Shown in pieces: positions 31,257 to 41,974 of a DNA stretch of 64,000 nucleotides. Location of the stretch: the NCBI RefSeq assembly GCF_028598745.1, contig NZ_JAQRFK010000006.1:21193-85192 (forward strand), written 5' to 3'. Under the pieces are notes generated by a model. It saw only the letters and a list, made by a program, of their open reading frames with translations. It was not told where the DNA came from and made no database searches. Every line of letters begins with the position of its first letter. Position 1 is the first letter of the stretch. The stretch is from Xenorhabdus sp. IM139775 (GTDB lineage Bacteria; Pseudomonadota; Gammaproteobacteria; Enterobacterales; Enterobacteriaceae). A program made the translations under genes and the position numbers.

Positions 31257-33755
31257 TTAGAACCGATAGATTAAATCAAAAGCCGCTTGCAGATTATTTT
31301 CTCGTTTACCGTCGTAAGGACGTTTATCCAGCGTAAGCCTTACACCGGCATCAAGAACATCATTCCACGTAATGCGCTGGCCGTATCCCACCATCGTGAT
31401 CAGGCCACTGCCGTATCCTTGTTGCCAATATTGCCCAATGCCTGCCGCCAGTTGCTGACGCCAGACGGTTTGATAATGCCGATATAGGATGTGGTCTGCT
31501 TCCAGTTCAGGCAGGAGGGTAAAGTCGCTTTTGGGATTGAAATAGGGCGTATTTTGATGCGTATTATGAGCCGTACTCAGTTCCAGCTTCGCATCCAGTT
31601 TGAGATAAGGCGCGCTGTATAGGCGTTGCAGGCCGTCAACGGCATATTCAAAGCGATGATTGCCATCCGAGAAGAACGAAGGGGTAAAACGCGCAGCCCA
31701 TTGACGGCGTTCGCTGGATCGCCAGCGTGCATAAATTGCCCCGCCATTAGCATGGATATTGTTGCTTAATGCGTGCAGGGGCGTATGACGGGCGAGACGT
31801 TCAGCGGAGCCACCCAGACGCCACTGGTCATTGATGTCATACCAAGCCGCAATCCGTATGCCCATTTTGCTGCCATGACGATAATTCCGCGCAGAAACTT
31901 CACCTTCCAGCCAAAGATCCCGTGAACGCCATTCCACACCGCCACGTAAATCACGGTTCAGGCCCCGGCCTTCGGAAAATTGGCTGCGATTGTAAGCGCC
32001 GCCGGCAAATAAGCGCCAATTATCACCAAGGGGAGGGCTATAAAGTACCGCGTCAATATCTGAACTGTGTTTGCCGCTTTGTGGATTATCTGAATTAATG
32101 CCTTGATTGACCTGAATACGCAGCTCTGACATATGGTGTACATTGCGCAGGCGGTTAAAGCGTTTAGCGAGCATATCTTCAGGTGCGCGGGTCATGACAT
32201 CATCGGCCAGCAGATCCACCTGATGCCATTCTTGCAGGGCAAGGCCGGTATAGCCTTGCTGGACTTCCAACGACAGATTGCGGGGATCGAGCCCTTCAAT
32301 CTGCTTTAATTCGCTTTCCGCCCGGCGTGGCCAACCGCGATCCAGCCAGATAGCCGCCAGATCAGTGCGTAATTTCTGATTGCCGGGCGCGGTGCGGGCT
32401 AAATGAGTAAAGCGTTTTTCTGCTGCGGGAAAATCTGCCCGCAGTTGCGCAGACTCCGCCAGAAATTGCTGTCCTTGTAGCCAGTCATCATTAGGCACAC
32501 GAACGGGCGATCCAAAAACATTGAGCATATAGGGGCTACGCTGCTTGATATTGTCAGCAAGCTGTCGGGCTGCATCCAGATGCTCACTTTCTACATCCGC
32601 ATAGAAAAGGACAATATCATCCTCAAGCGGGATGTTGGATTGTGCTGTTTTCCCCGGCACCGAAAGATTTTCATGGGGATAATTCAGGGATCGCAGAATA
32701 GCCCGGGCTTTTTCTGGCTGGCGCAGATTCAGGTAGGCTGCGGCTGCCCATTTCCGGGCATATTCCGGAACAGGCTGGCCTTTTTTCTGCTCGGCTTGTT
32801 GTTGCAAGGCGAGATATTCATCAATGACATGTTGCATCCGATGACGGGAAAGCAGGGCACCAAGCCGATCAATGCGTGCCTGCTGGTAATCTTGTCGGGC
32901 ATCAGACAAATTGTGCCACTGATTAAGGATGTGTTCGTAACGTGCAAGTGCCCGGTCAGCAATATCAAACCGCTCTTTTTCGCTATGATTCGGCATCATG
33001 GACAGGCGGACCAGTTCTGCGGCGGCGTCGGCTTCCAGCCTGCGCAGTTGCCCGGAGGTTAATTGTGCCGAATGTTGTTGTCCCAGACGCCATGCAGAGC
33101 CATTGACCCGATTGTTCTTGAGGCTGGACAGGTAATCTTGGGTGACTGCTTTATCATCGGGAAACCGGTCATGCGCAATAGAAAGCATTTGCATGGCATG
33201 CCATATCCGGCCGGCAGCGTGATCAACATAAGCCATCAAACGGTAATTGGCGGCATTGGGTTGGCGGGCCAGTAACTCTTTTGCCAAACGGCGCGCCTCT
33301 TGGTCTTGTCTGGCATCAGCGAGCGTCATGATAAGGCCGGTCCTGATGTCACTGTTCTGTTTCTCCAAAATCAGGGCGGTGCGCCACATCTGGATTGCCT
33401 GCGGCCATTGGCGTTGGTTGCGATAGGCTTTGGCAACCGCCGAGATCCCTCTGGCGGGGATGGACATTGTGCGATAGCGTTGCCAGAGAGAAATGACCTC
33501 ATCGTCATATCCGGCCCAGCCCGCAACTTGCAACCAATCAGCAATTTGCGAGGAAGAAAGACGATATTGTTTCTCTTCCTGACGAATATATTCGAGCATG
33601 GGGGTGGTATTACCCTTTCTGGCTTGTTGAATTAACGCATCGTAATCTGCCTGGGCAGATTCTGTTGTGATTAAACAACTTAGTGAAATAAATAACGATA
33701 ACAGTTTATACCGATATCTATGGAAGCCCATCGGACGGAAATAAAGATATGACAC
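31257..33755 (-). CDS. pgaA: PgaA, outer-membrane PNAG exporter
   Basis: Outer-membrane protein that exports PNAG: a periplasmic TPR superhelix (about residues 40-520, many helix pairs such as ARQDQEARRLAKELLARQP) followed by a C-terminal 16-strand beta-barrel ending in FDLIYRF, the typical terminal Phe. 832 residues (E. coli 807). The signal peptide is YKLLSLFISLSCLITTESAQA. The start is ambiguous between a GTG at 33755 and an ATG at 33731; neither has a strong ribosome site. First gene of pgaABCD. Confidence 0.93.
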   Translation of the reverse strand: MSYLYFRPMGFHRYRYKLLSLFISLSCLITTESAQADYDALIQQARKGNTTPMLEYIRQEEKQYRLSSSQIADWLQVAGWAGYDDEVISLWQRYRTMSIPARGISAVAKAYRNQRQWPQAIQMWRTALILEKQNSDIRTGLIMTLADARQDQEARRLAKELLARQPNAANYRLMAYVDHAAGRIWHAMQMLSIAHDRFPDDKAVTQDYLSSLKNNRVNGSAWRLGQQHSAQLTSGQLRRLEADAAAELVRLSMMPNHSEKERFDIADRALARYEHILNQWHNLSDARQDYQQARIDRLGALLSRHRMQHVIDEYLALQQQAEQKKGQPVPEYARKWAAAAYLNLRQPEKARAILRSLNYPHENLSVPGKTAQSNIPLEDDIVLFYADVESEHLDAARQLADNIKQRSPYMLNVFGSPVRVPNDDWLQGQQFLAESAQLRADFPAAEKRFTHLARTAPGNQKLRTDLAAIWLDRGWPRRAESELKQIEGLDPRNLSLEVQQGYTGLALQEWHQVDLLADDVMTRAPEDMLAKRFNRLRNVHHMSELRIQVNQGINSDNPQSGKHSSDIDAVLYSPPLGDNWRLFAGGAYNRSQFSEGRGLNRDLRGGVEWRSRDLWLEGEVSARNYRHGSKMGIRIAAWYDINDQWRLGGSAERLARHTPLHALSNNIHANGGAIYARWRSSERRQWAARFTPSFFSDGNHRFEYAVDGLQRLYSAPYLKLDAKLELSTAHNTHQNTPYFNPKSDFTLLPELEADHILYRHYQTVWRQQLAAGIGQYWQQGYGSGLITMVGYGQRITWNDVLDAGVRLTLDKRPYDGKRENNLQAAFDLIYRF

Positions 33756-34564
33756 ACTATCCCCTTTTTATACTGCCTATTGGTTTTACAAATAGCAGGA
33801 CCAGACGGAATTGAAATTAATTTAGATTAAGATGATTTTTTACAGCCTTCATTTTTGAAGAGGCAGAATAATACGTACTGTGTGGATTTATATCAATGGG
33901 GAAATTTCTCAAAATAATGGCGATTATTTGGTTTTACATGGGTATTGTATTTTATAAATATAATACCCATTGATTATTTTATTATTATGTGATGATTTTA
34001 TTTATTTAAAATCAAGGTATTGAGATAATTACCTTATGAATTTAACGGGTTAAAAAATAATATTTAGTGCTGTGGCTGGTTTCAATAAAAAATATTTAAA
34101 TTGAGTATAAATATTTTTTATTGCCGAGGGGGAATATTGATTATTTGCGATTTTTTATTTGAAATGGATTGGTGTGGTTAAATTGGTGGGGTTTTTCAGT
34201 GTAAAAATAGGGTTTATTTGTCGTGTTGTGACTATATTTCGAAATTAAATGCTATTTTTATCGTTAATATAAATAAATATTCATAATAGTGAGAGTTTGT
34301 AACCTTGTCCCCCGCGCCGCGGGGGACAAGGTTTACTCCTATCATTTTGAAACGCTATTTATAATGAATAATGTAAAGCTAATGGGTTTTACATTAAAAA
34401 ATGGGCGCCAATATAAGACAGAGCCTAACAGCATGGCGCTTGACTCCCCATCAAGCCGTCACTGACAAAAAGGCTAAAAAAACCTCATAAATAATAAGTG
34501 CTTTCATAATTCTTGGTGGTTCGTATAATTCTGTTTTTTATCATGCTGTTAATCGATATCGTTA
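33756..34564. promoter_or_regulatory. Divergent pgaA-menF regulatory region
   Basis: About 810 AT-rich bases between the divergent pgaA and menF, without a credible gene. It holds a 33-bp GC-rich palindrome (34301-34333), a hairpin ATGTAAA...TTTACAT (34371-34394) and a spaced inverted repeat GCGCCA...TGGCGC (about 34404-34438). The length and number of hairpins are more than two simple promoters need; in E. coli the pga leader is the target of CsrA and the McaS sRNA. Confidence 0.5.
34301..34333. repeat. 33-bp GC-rich palindrome with one-base centre
   Basis: Left arm AACCTTGTCCCCCGCG (34301-34316), one C, then its exact reverse complement (34318-34333). All 16 positions pair. The arms are very GC-rich in otherwise very AT-rich DNA, and no T tract follows on either strand, so it is not an ordinary terminator. 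Confidence 0.97.
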
Positions 34565-35914
34565 ATGGGGAAAGATGTGAACCAAATGACCAATATCATC
34601 GCTGATATCTGCGAGTCTCTTAATACCGAAAGCGTTAGCGAAACGGGGATTCAATCATTCTCTTTCGCATTACCGGTTGACAGTGACGCCCATTGGTTGG
34701 AATGGTTATCTGCCCAGCCCCATTACCCACAATTTTACTGGCGACACAGAGAAGGTCATGAAGAAGTAGTGGCTTGTGGGCAAGTTCGCCTGTTTAACAA
34801 GGTGACTGACGCGGAGACATTTCTACAGCAAGATCGTCAATCAGCACGAATGCGTTTATGGGGTCTGAATGCTTGGGATAAAGTCAATTTTTATCCTTCC
34901 CGTCATGAAAATGAAGATGTCATTTGCGGGGAAAGCTATCTGTTTCTGCCGAGGTTAGAATTACGCCGCCATCGTGGGGAAAATCGTTTGTATATCCATG
35001 TGGATGGCAACGCCGATCTCGAAAATGCCCGCCGGTTCCTGCAACAACTTCTTCCGGGTCAACCTCTGCTGCCGTTACAGACAGCCGTCCTGAGGGCAAA
35101 GCATACGCCTGAATGTGGTCAATGGCATCGTTTGTTGGAACAGGCACTCAATGCCATTAGCCAAAACAAAATGGAAAAGGTTGTCATCGCACGGAAAACG
35201 GAATTGACGCTGAATGCACCATTGCACACGGCACAATTAATGGCCGCCAGCCGTAGCGTGAATCATGGTTGTTATCATTTTATGCTGGCGTTTAGTGCCG
35301 ATCACGCCTTTCTTGCTTCGACCCCAGAGCGGCTTTACTACCGGGATAAGTTACAGTTTTATACCGAAGCGCTGGCCGGGACAGTGACAAATGCCGAAGA
35401 TGATCAACGGGCGGCTGAATTGGGGCAGTGGTTGCTGGAAGATAAAAAAAATCAGCATGAGAATCGCATTGTTGTTGACGATATCTGCCAGCGTTTGCAA
35501 GGCGGTGTCATTTCAGTCGATGTTGCCCCGCCTGATGTGATCCGCCTGAGAAAAGTTCAGCACCTGCGCAGGCTGATTCGTGGCGTACTGAATCACGTTT
35601 GTGATAGTGATTGCCTGCGTCGTTTACAGCCAACGGCTGCGGTTGCCGGGCTGCCACGTGAAGCGGCACGGCAATTTTTGGCAAACAATGAGCCTTTCAA
35701 GCGTGATTGGTATGCAGGCTCTGCGGGGTATTTGGGGCTGGATCAGAGCGAGTTTGCGGTTTCGTTGCGCTGTGCCTGTATTCACCACAACGTGTTGGCG
35801 TTGTACGCCGGTGCAGGGATTGTTGCAGGGTCAGATCCAGGGCAGGAGTGGCTGGAAATAGAAAATAAAGCGGCAGGATTGCGAACCTTATTGACCAGTA
35901 GGGTTAATGGGTAA
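34565..35914 (+). CDS. menF: Isochorismate synthase MenF
   Basis: Converts chorismate to isochorismate, the first committed step of menaquinone synthesis. The chorismate-utilising fold occupies residues ~150-449, with KMEKVVIARKTEL, STPERLYYRD, TEALAGTV and LQPTAAVAGLPREAARQF intact, and the Mg-binding glutamates in the last third (PGQEWLEIENKAAGLRT). 449 residues (E. coli 431). The true start may be the GTG at 34577 or ATG at 34586, which are better placed behind GGGGAAAG than the ATG at 34565. First gene of the men cluster; a hairpin separates it from menD. Confidence 0.95.
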   Translation: MGKDVNQMTNIIADICESLNTESVSETGIQSFSFALPVDSDAHWLEWLSAQPHYPQFYWRHREGHEEVVACGQVRLFNKVTDAETFLQQDRQSARMRLWGLNAWDKVNFYPSRHENEDVICGESYLFLPRLELRRHRGENRLYIHVDGNADLENARRFLQQLLPGQPLLPLQTAVLRAKHTPECGQWHRLLEQALNAISQNKMEKVVIARKTELTLNAPLHTAQLMAASRSVNHGCYHFMLAFSADHAFLASTPERLYYRDKLQFYTEALAGTVTNAEDDQRAAELGQWLLEDKKNQHENRIVVDDICQRLQGGVISVDVAPPDVIRLRKVQHLRRLIRGVLNHVCDSDCLRRLQPTAAVAGLPREAARQFLANNEPFKRDWYAGSAGYLGLDQSEFAVSLRCACIHHNVLALYAGAGIVAGSDPGQEWLEIENKAAGLRTLLTSRVNG

Positions 35915-35917
35915 ATG

Positions 35918-35952
35918 ACAATTCCTTGAACTAAGATAAGGAAATTGTTTTT
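35918..35952 (+). terminator. Hairpin with T tract between menF and menD
   Basis: ACAATTCCTT (35918-35927) pairs with AAGGAAATTGT (35938-35948) with one bulged base, followed by TTTTT. It would end or attenuate menF transcription, which implies a separate promoter for menD in 35950-36035. Confidence 0.65.
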
Positions 35953-36035
35953 ACACGCATTAAGATTAAAACTGCCTTATATCATTATCGCTTATCCTTT
36001 GGCGTCATTTTTAAAGAAACGTTTTTGGGCATGAT

Positions 36036-37709
36036 ATGTCAAACAGCGCACTTAACCGCCGTTGGGCGGAACTTTTATTGGAAGCACTCACCCGCCACGG
36101 ATTGCGTCATGCCTGCATTGCCCCCGGCTCTCGTTCGACTCCCTTGACATTGGCTGCCGCAGAACACCCTAAGTTGCACTGTCATACCCATTTTGATGAA
36201 CGTGGACTGGGGCATTTGGCGTTGGGGCTGGCAAAAGCGGCCAAAGCGCCTGTTGCGGTGATTGTGACGTCTGGAACGGCCGTGGCTAATTTGTATCCTG
36301 CTTTGATTGAAGCGGGATTGACGGGGGAGCGGTTGGTGTTTCTCACCGCAGACAGGCCACCCGAACTGATGGATTGTGGTGCGAATCAGGCGATCCGCCA
36401 GACAGGTATTTTTGCTTCACATCCCACGCGAACGTTAGCATTGCCGCGGCCAACCACCGATATTCCGGCCAGTTGGTTGGTTTCTTCTATCGATAATGAA
36501 ATGTCAAACCTGAAACAAGGTGCCCTGCATATTAATTGCCCGTTTGCGGAGCCTTTGTACGGCAATGCAGTGACAGCACATCAGGATTGGCGGCAAACAC
36601 TGGGAGAGTGGTGGCAAGGGGATGAACCGTGGCTGGTTCAGCCGGAAATATCCGCCACCATCAAGGCCGTTGACTGGAATATCTGGCAAAAGAAACAGGG
36701 CGTTGTACTGGCAGGGAGAATGCGTGCCGAAGAAGGGCAATATGTTGCTCAATGGGCAAAAACGATGGGCTGGCCGCTGATTGGTGATGTGCTGTCCCAA
36801 ACGGGGCAACCTTTGCCGCATGCAGATTTATGGCTGGATCATCCCCGCCCCCAAGAGATCTTGGCGCAAGCGCAATTGGTGATCCAATTTGGTGCTGGCC
36901 TGACCGGCAAACGGTTATTGCAATGGCAGGCCGAATGCCAGCCTGAACAGTATTGGATTGTTGATCCCATCGCCGGCCGGCTTGATCCGGCAAACCATCG
37001 AGGACGCAAATTCACTTGCCCGGTGGCTGACTGGTTACGGGAGCACCCTGCCTGTTCACGGGCGCCGTGGGCAGATGAATTACAGGCATGGTCAAAAAGC
37101 GCGTTTAACTGTGTTGAAACCGCGTTGGCAGGCGAATTCAGCGAGGCAGCGGTGGCGCATCAACTGCATCACTTATTGCCAGAGCAGGGGCAGTTGTTTG
37201 TCGGCAATAGCCTGATTGTGCGCCTGATTGATGCCTTGGGGCAGCTTCCGGCGGGGTATCCGGTTTACAGCAACCGGGGTGCCAGTGGCATCGATGGGTT
37301 AATCGCGACCGCCGCCGGTGTACAGCGGGCAACCCATCAACCGACGCTGGCGATTATCGGGGATATTTCCGCGCTCTATGATCTGAATAGCTTAGCGTTA
37401 TTACGCAACCTTTCTAATCCCATGTTATTGATCATAGTGAATAATAATGGCGGGCAGATTTTTTCCCTGTTACCCACGCCGCCGGAAGAACGTCAGCGTT
37501 TCTACTGTATGCCGCAAGATGTCAATTTTGATCATGCGGCTGCCATGTTCGGCCTGAACTATGCGGCACCACAAAGTTGGCCGGAATTAACACAGTGCGC
37601 CCAACGGGCATGGCAGCGTAAACAGGCCACATTGATTGAGCTAAACGTTACAGGCAATGAAGGCGCGGTATGCCTGCAAGGGTTACTGAAACAGGTGGCT
37701 GCCCTGTGA
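36036..37709 (+). CDS. menD: SEPHCHC synthase MenD (ThDP-dependent)
   Basis: Thiamine-diphosphate enzyme that joins isochorismate and 2-oxoglutarate to give 2-succinyl-5-enolpyruvyl-6-hydroxy-3-cyclohexene-1-carboxylate. The N-terminal catalytic Glu is in [17 protein letters not shown] and the ThDP/Mg motif runs from [17 protein letters not shown] to [15 protein letters not shown]. 557 residues (E. coli 556). Its TGA stop overlaps the GTG start of menH. Confidence 0.97.
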   Translation: MSNSALNRRWAELLLEALTRHGLRHACIAPGSRSTPLTLAAAEHPKLHCHTHFDERGLGHLALGLAKAAKAPVAVIVTSGTAVANLYPALIEAGLTGERLVFLTADRPPELMDCGANQAIRQTGIFASHPTRTLALPRPTTDIPASWLVSSIDNEMSNLKQGALHINCPFAEPLYGNAVTAHQDWRQTLGEWWQGDEPWLVQPEISATIKAVDWNIWQKKQGVVLAGRMRAEEGQYVAQWAKTMGWPLIGDVLSQTGQPLPHADLWLDHPRPQEILAQAQLVIQFGAGLTGKRLLQWQAECQPEQYWIVDPIAGRLDPANHRGRKFTCPVADWLREHPACSRAPWADELQAWSKSAFNCVETALAGEFSEAAVAHQLHHLLPEQGQLFVGNSLIVRLIDALGQLPAGYPVYSNRGASGIDGLIATAAGVQRATHQPTLAIIGDISALYDLNSLALLRNLSNPMLLIIVNNNGGQIFSLLPTPPEERQRFYCMPQDVNFDHAAAMFGLNYAAPQSWPELTQCAQRAWQRKQATLIELNVTGNEGAVCLQGLLKQVAAL

Positions 37710-38506
37710 AATTGTACTGTCAAACGTTTCATTCACACCATCAGGGCAGATGGTTAGTGTGGTTACACGGGCTATTGGGAACCGGGGATGATTGGTTGCC
37801 TGCGGTGGCTGCGTGTCATCAACATCCTTCACTGGTGGTTGATTTACCGGGGCACGGGCGTTCTGCCAATGTGAACTTAACCGGTGGTTTTGCGCAGATG
37901 AGTGCGTTGCTGAATGCAACGCTGTCCGAATATCAAATCAGGGATTATTGGTTGATTGGCTACTCATTGGGCGGCCGAATTGCCATGTACCACGCGATCT
38001 ATGGCAAACCGGATTATGGTAAACCGGATTATAGTAAAAATAGTGCCTTGCAAGGGTTGCTGGTGGAAGGGGGAAATCCGGGGCTGTTTTCCCGCCGTGA
38101 GCGTGACAGGCGATTGCAGCATGATCAGCACTGGGCGCAGCGTTTTCGCCGGGAGCCGATGAGGTCAGTCTTGGCCGATTGGTATCAACAACCGGTATTT
38201 GCTGATCTCACGGCAGCACAGCGTGAGCAATTTATTCACCTGCGCAGCCAAAACAGCGGCAATGGTATTGCGGATATGCTGGAAAAGACCTCTTTAGGCC
38301 ACCAACCTTGGCTGGTTCCTGCTTTACAGCAACTATCCATTCCCTTCTCCTATCTGTGTGGGGAAAATGATCGTAAATTCCAACACATAGCGCAGCGATA
38401 TACACTGCCATTAAACACCATTCCTCAAGTTGGACATAATGCTCACTATGGTGATCCTGTCGCTTTTTCGAGCGCAGTGAACCATTTTTTATCACTTTTT
38501 GGTTAA
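37706..38506 (+). CDS. menH: SHCHC synthase MenH (alpha/beta hydrolase)
   Basis: Alpha/beta-hydrolase-fold lyase that eliminates pyruvate from SEPHCHC. Catalytic Ser in [11 protein letters not shown], Asp in CGENDRKFQ and His in [10 protein letters not shown] are all in place. The start is taken as GTG at 37706 (GTGA overlap with menD), giving 266 residues; the ATG at 37670 would add a stretch with no counterpart. Oddity: after MYHAIY there is a short duplicated insert ([12 protein letters not shown]) absent from E. coli MenH and encoded by a 15-bp tandem repeat. Confidence 0.93.
   Translation: MKLYCQTFHSHHQGRWLVWLHGLLGTGDDWLPAVAACHQHPSLVVDLPGHGRSANVNLTGGFAQMSALLNATLSEYQIRDYWLIGYSLGGRIAMYHAIYGKPDYGKPDYSKNSALQGLLVEGGNPGLFSRRERDRRLQHDQHWAQRFRREPMRSVLADWYQQPVFADLTAAQREQFIHLRSQNSGNGIADMLEKTSLGHQPWLVPALQQLSIPFSYLCGENDRKFQHIAQRYTLPLNTIPQVGHNAHYGDPVAFSSAVNHFLSLFG
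38003..38032. repeat. 15-bp tandem repeat in menH
   Basis: GGCAAACCGGATTAT and GGTAAACCGGATTAT in frame (GKPDY twice), followed by a decayed third copy starting AGTAAA. Confidence 0.95.
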
Positions 38507-38518
38507 GGAAATACAGTT

Positions 38519-39376
38519 ATGCGTTACCCAAGCGAAGAAACATTGTATGCCCCGATTGAATGGCAAAATTATTCCCAAGCGTTTGAAGATATTCTCTACC
38601 ATAAATCCGCAGACGGTATTGCCAGGATTACGATTAATCGCCCACAGGTACGTAATGCGTTCCGTCCCCTGACGATTAAAGAGATGATTCAGGCGCTGGC
38701 AGATGCCCGTTATGACGACGCCATCGGGACGATTATTCTGACAGGCATGGGTGAAAAAGCATTCTGTGCCGGAGGTGACCAAAAAATTCGTGGTGATTAC
38801 GGTGGTTATCAGGATGACAGCGGAGTACATCACCTGAATGTACTGGATTTTCAGCGGCAGATCCGGACTTGTCCAAAACCGGTGGTTGCCATGGTGGCGG
38901 GATATGCCATCGGCGGCGGGCATGTCCTGCATTTGATGTGTGATTTGACGATTGCAGCGGATAACGCCATTTTCGGTCAGACAGGCCCCAGAGTCGGCTC
39001 CTTTGATGGCGGCTGGGGGGCATCGTACATGGCGCGGATCGTCGGGCAGAAAAAAGCGCGTGAAATTTGGTTCCTGTGTCGCCAATACCCTGCCGAAGAA
39101 GCCCTGGCGATGGGCTTGGTGAATACCGTTGTGCCTTATGCCGAGTTGGAAAAAGAAACGGTACGCTGGTGTCGTGAAATGCTGGAAAACAGCCCAATGG
39201 CATTACGCTGCCTGAAAGCGGCACTGAACGCAGATTGCGATGGTCAGGCGGGTTTACAGGAATTGGCCGGGAATGCCACCATGCTGTTCTACATGACCGA
39301 AGAAGGGCAGGAAGGCCGCAATGCGTTCAATGAAAAGCGCCAGCCTGATTTCAGTCAATTCAAGCGTAATCCGTAA
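38519..39376 (+). CDS. menB: DHNA-CoA synthase MenB
   Basis: Crotonase-family enzyme that closes the naphthoquinone ring, converting succinylbenzoyl-CoA to 1,4-dihydroxy-2-naphthoyl-CoA. The oxyanion-hole segment [19 protein letters not shown], the conserved [20 protein letters not shown] and the C-terminal [11 protein letters not shown] are intact. 285 residues, as in E. coli. It starts twelve bases after menH with ribosome site AAGGAAATA. Confidence 0.97.
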   Translation: MRYPSEETLYAPIEWQNYSQAFEDILYHKSADGIARITINRPQVRNAFRPLTIKEMIQALADARYDDAIGTIILTGMGEKAFCAGGDQKIRGDYGGYQDDSGVHHLNVLDFQRQIRTCPKPVVAMVAGYAIGGGHVLHLMCDLTIAADNAIFGQTGPRVGSFDGGWGASYMARIVGQKKAREIWFLCRQYPAEEALAMGLVNTVVPYAELEKETVRWCREMLENSPMALRCLKAALNADCDGQAGLQELAGNATMLFYMTEEGQEGRNAFNEKRQPDFSQFKRNP

Positions 39377-39383
39377 ACCCATC

Positions 39384-40379
39384 ATGATGCGTAAAGCGAC
39401 TTTATACCCGTTCAGCCTGCCCATGGAGGCAGGTGTTGTCCTGCGTTATCAGCGCCTGAAAACCCGTGACGGGTTTTTAGTCCATTTGCAGGAAAATTTG
39501 CAGGAAAATGGGCGAGAAGGTTGGGGAGAAATTTCCCCATTGCCCGAATTTAGCCATGAAACGCTTGAACAAGCTCAGGACTCGGCGGTGGCATGGCTGC
39601 AACAATGGTGTTCGGGCACCCAGCCAGAAGAGAGCGATCTTCCTTCTGTGGTGTTTGGCCTAAGCTGTGCACTGGCTGAATTGCACGGAGAATTGCCTGA
39701 AACCGCCAATTATCGTAAGGCACCATTATGCACCGGCGATCCCGATGAGGTGATCCTGCGTTTGGGCAATATGGCAGGCCAGAAGATGGCAAAAGTAAAA
39801 GTCGGGCTGTATGAAGCGGTGCGGGATGGCATGGTGGTGAATGTTATGCTTGAAGCGGTGCCTGACCTCCGGTTGCGGTTGGATGCTAACCGCAGTTGGA
39901 CGCGCGCAAAAGCAGAAGGTTTCGCGAAATACGTTAATCCCGATTATCGGCACAGAATTGCTTTCATTGAAGAGCCTTGTAAAACCCGGGCGGAATCTCT
40001 GGCATTTGCCCGTGAGACGGGGATCGCCATTGCTTGGGATGAAAGTGTACGCGAAGCCGATTTTACGCCGCAAGCACAGGAGGGGGTGTCGGCCATCATC
40101 ATTAAACCGACCTTGGTAGGCAGCATTGAGCGTTGCCGCCGGTTAATTACCGAAACTCATCAGTTGGGAATGGAGGCCGTGATTAGCGCCAGCATTGAGA
40201 GTAGCTTTGGCCTGACACAATTGGCCCGTCTCGCCCAATGGCTCACACCGGACTCACTCCCGGGTTTGGATACGTTGGATCTTATACAGTCACAACTCAT
40301 CCGTTGTTGGCCGAACAGTGACATTCCGTGTGTCACGCTTGATAAGCTGGCAATGGTATGGAGTTGTGAATGTCAGTAA
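39384..40379 (+). CDS. menC: o-Succinylbenzoate synthase MenC
   Basis: Enolase-superfamily dehydratase making o-succinylbenzoate from SHCHC. Catalytic Lys in [10 protein letters not shown], metal ligands in [15 protein letters not shown] and AWDESVRE, and second Lys in IIIKPTLVG are present. The start at 39384 ([19 protein letters not shown]) matches E. coli MRSAQVYRWQIPMDAGVV; the frame opens further upstream inside menB but has no support there. 331 residues (E. coli 320). A short duplication (LQENLQEN) near residue 35 is encoded by a perfect 12-bp tandem repeat. Its stop overlaps menE. Confidence 0.93.
   Translation: MMRKATLYPFSLPMEAGVVLRYQRLKTRDGFLVHLQENLQENGREGWGEISPLPEFSHETLEQAQDSAVAWLQQWCSGTQPEESDLPSVVFGLSCALAELHGELPETANYRKAPLCTGDPDEVILRLGNMAGQKMAKVKVGLYEAVRDGMVVNVMLEAVPDLRLRLDANRSWTRAKAEGFAKYVNPDYRHRIAFIEEPCKTRAESLAFARETGIAIAWDESVREADFTPQAQEGVSAIIIKPTLVGSIERCRRLITETHQLGMEAVISASIESSFGLTQLARLAQWLTPDSLPGLDTLDLIQSQLIRCWPNSDIPCVTLDKLAMVWSCECQ
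39486..39509. repeat. 12-bp perfect tandem repeat in menC
   Basis: TTGCAGGAAAAT twice in direct succession, encoding LQEN-LQEN in MenC. Confidence 0.95.
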
Positions 40380-41827
40380 TGGACGTGAACGCAACAGGAC
40401 AGACAGAAACAGCATGGACTCAATGGCCGTGGCAGCACTGGAGCACGGTCTTGCCTGAGAAACCGGCCATTCAGTTAGATGATGAACAACTGGGCTGGCA
40501 TCAGTTAACGCAAAGAATCGATACCATTGCGGCCGATTTCCACCAACAAGGGGTAGTGGAAGGTCGTGGTGTACTCCTCAGGGGTAAGAACAGCGCGGAA
40601 CTTCTGTTGTGTTATCTCGCTGTCCTGCGATGTGGCGCAAGGGCGTTGCTCCTTAATCCTCAATTACCTGACCCGCTCCTGATGGATCTGCTGCCGCAGC
40701 TTAATATGGATTACGGTGTGGATTTTACGGATTCACCTTCGCCTGTTATCCACGTTAACGCCCTTAACTGGCAACTAAAGTTTCCAGAAAAACCCGCCTC
40801 ATGGATAAAAAGTCATCCACTGGCATTGTGGGAAAGCCGGCGTCCCGCCAGCATGATCCTGACTTCCGGCTCTTCTGGACTGCCCAAAGCGGCGGTACAT
40901 TCCATTGGCGCTCACCTTGCCAGCGCACAGGGGATTCTGTCCCGCATGGATTTCCAGCCTGATGATAGCTGGTTGCTGTCCCTGCCTTTGTTTCATGTTT
41001 CAGGCCAAGGAATACTTTGGCGCTGGCTGCAAACAGGGGCAACCTTGGTGCTGCGGGATTTACATCCACTGGATCGTGCGCTATCTGGCTGTACCCACGC
41101 ATCACTGGTGCCTACTCAACTCTGGCGGTTGCTGGAACAACCCCGTGAATATCCATTAACGTTAAAAGAAGTGCTGTTGGGCGGTGCCATGATACCGGCA
41201 TCATTGACCCAACGCGCCGAGGCGTTGGGGATCCGTTGTTGGTGTGGTTACGGGCTGACAGAAACGGCATCAACGGTTTGCGTAAAACGGGCTGATGGCC
41301 TGTCAGGTGTGGGTAATCCGCTGCCCGGGAAATCCCTTCGCTTAGTGGATGAGGAAATTCAGATCCGCGCTGACAGTATCGCGAGTGGTTATTGGTTTAA
41401 CGGGGAATTGAAACCACTGGTTGATAATGCGGGCTGGTTTCCGACGCGGGATCGGGGTGTATTCGAACAGGGAGAATGGCGGATCTTAGGGCGTCTGGAC
41501 AACCAGTTTTTCAGTGGCGGGGAGGGTATCCAGCCAGAAGACATTGAGCGGATCATTAATCAACATCCACAAATTGAACAGAGTTTTGTTGTACCCATTC
41601 CTGATATTGAATTCGGCCACCGGCCAGTCGCTGTGATTGAAACCCAATACCCTGCGCTGGCAGGAACGCTGATTGATTGGCTTGCAGATAAAATTGCTGC
41701 TTTCCAGCGGCCTGTCGCCTGCTATTTGTTACCTGTCCAACTGAAAAATGGTGGAATAAAGGTTTCGCGTCAGCAAGTTAAGCGATGGATCATGGCGATA
41801 AGCCGTGGGGATGAATCGTTAGGGTGA
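40370..41827 (+). CDS. menE: o-Succinylbenzoate-CoA ligase MenE
   Basis: Acyl-adenylate-forming ligase activating o-succinylbenzoate with CoA. The AMP-binding loop [17 protein letters not shown], the core motif [12 protein letters not shown], the hinge TRDRGVF...[21 protein letters not shown] and the C-terminal catalytic Lys in [11 protein letters not shown] are intact. 485 residues, about 34 more than E. coli, spread over an N-terminal extension and small insertions. It overlaps menC by ten bases and ends the men cluster. Just after it a 16-bp imperfect direct repeat (AATAGTCATGAC...) occurs at 41830-41861. Confidence 0.95.
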   Translation: MSVMDVNATGQTETAWTQWPWQHWSTVLPEKPAIQLDDEQLGWHQLTQRIDTIAADFHQQGVVEGRGVLLRGKNSAELLLCYLAVLRCGARALLLNPQLPDPLLMDLLPQLNMDYGVDFTDSPSPVIHVNALNWQLKFPEKPASWIKSHPLALWESRRPASMILTSGSSGLPKAAVHSIGAHLASAQGILSRMDFQPDDSWLLSLPLFHVSGQGILWRWLQTGATLVLRDLHPLDRALSGCTHASLVPTQLWRLLEQPREYPLTLKEVLLGGAMIPASLTQRAEALGIRCWCGYGLTETASTVCVKRADGLSGVGNPLPGKSLRLVDEEIQIRADSIASGYWFNGELKPLVDNAGWFPTRDRGVFEQGEWRILGRLDNQFFSGGEGIQPEDIERIINQHPQIEQSFVVPIPDIEFGHRPVAVIETQYPALAGTLIDWLADKIAAFQRPVACYLLPVQLKNGGIKVSRQQVKRWIMAISRGDESLG

Positions 41828-41974
41828 TAAATAGTCATGACAATGAATAGTCACGATATTTACTTATCTTTATAAATCTAAACGTTTCATTGCTTTCGGC
41901 ATCTATGTCGTCACGTTGATTAAAGTACAATGTGTCAGTTCATATGGGCATTGACTAATTAACAGGACAAGATT

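Noticed and set aside
34371..34394. TyrR box upstream of menF (TGTAAA...TTTACA)
   Set aside because: The half-sites are ten bases apart, not six, so it fits a hairpin better than a TyrR site.
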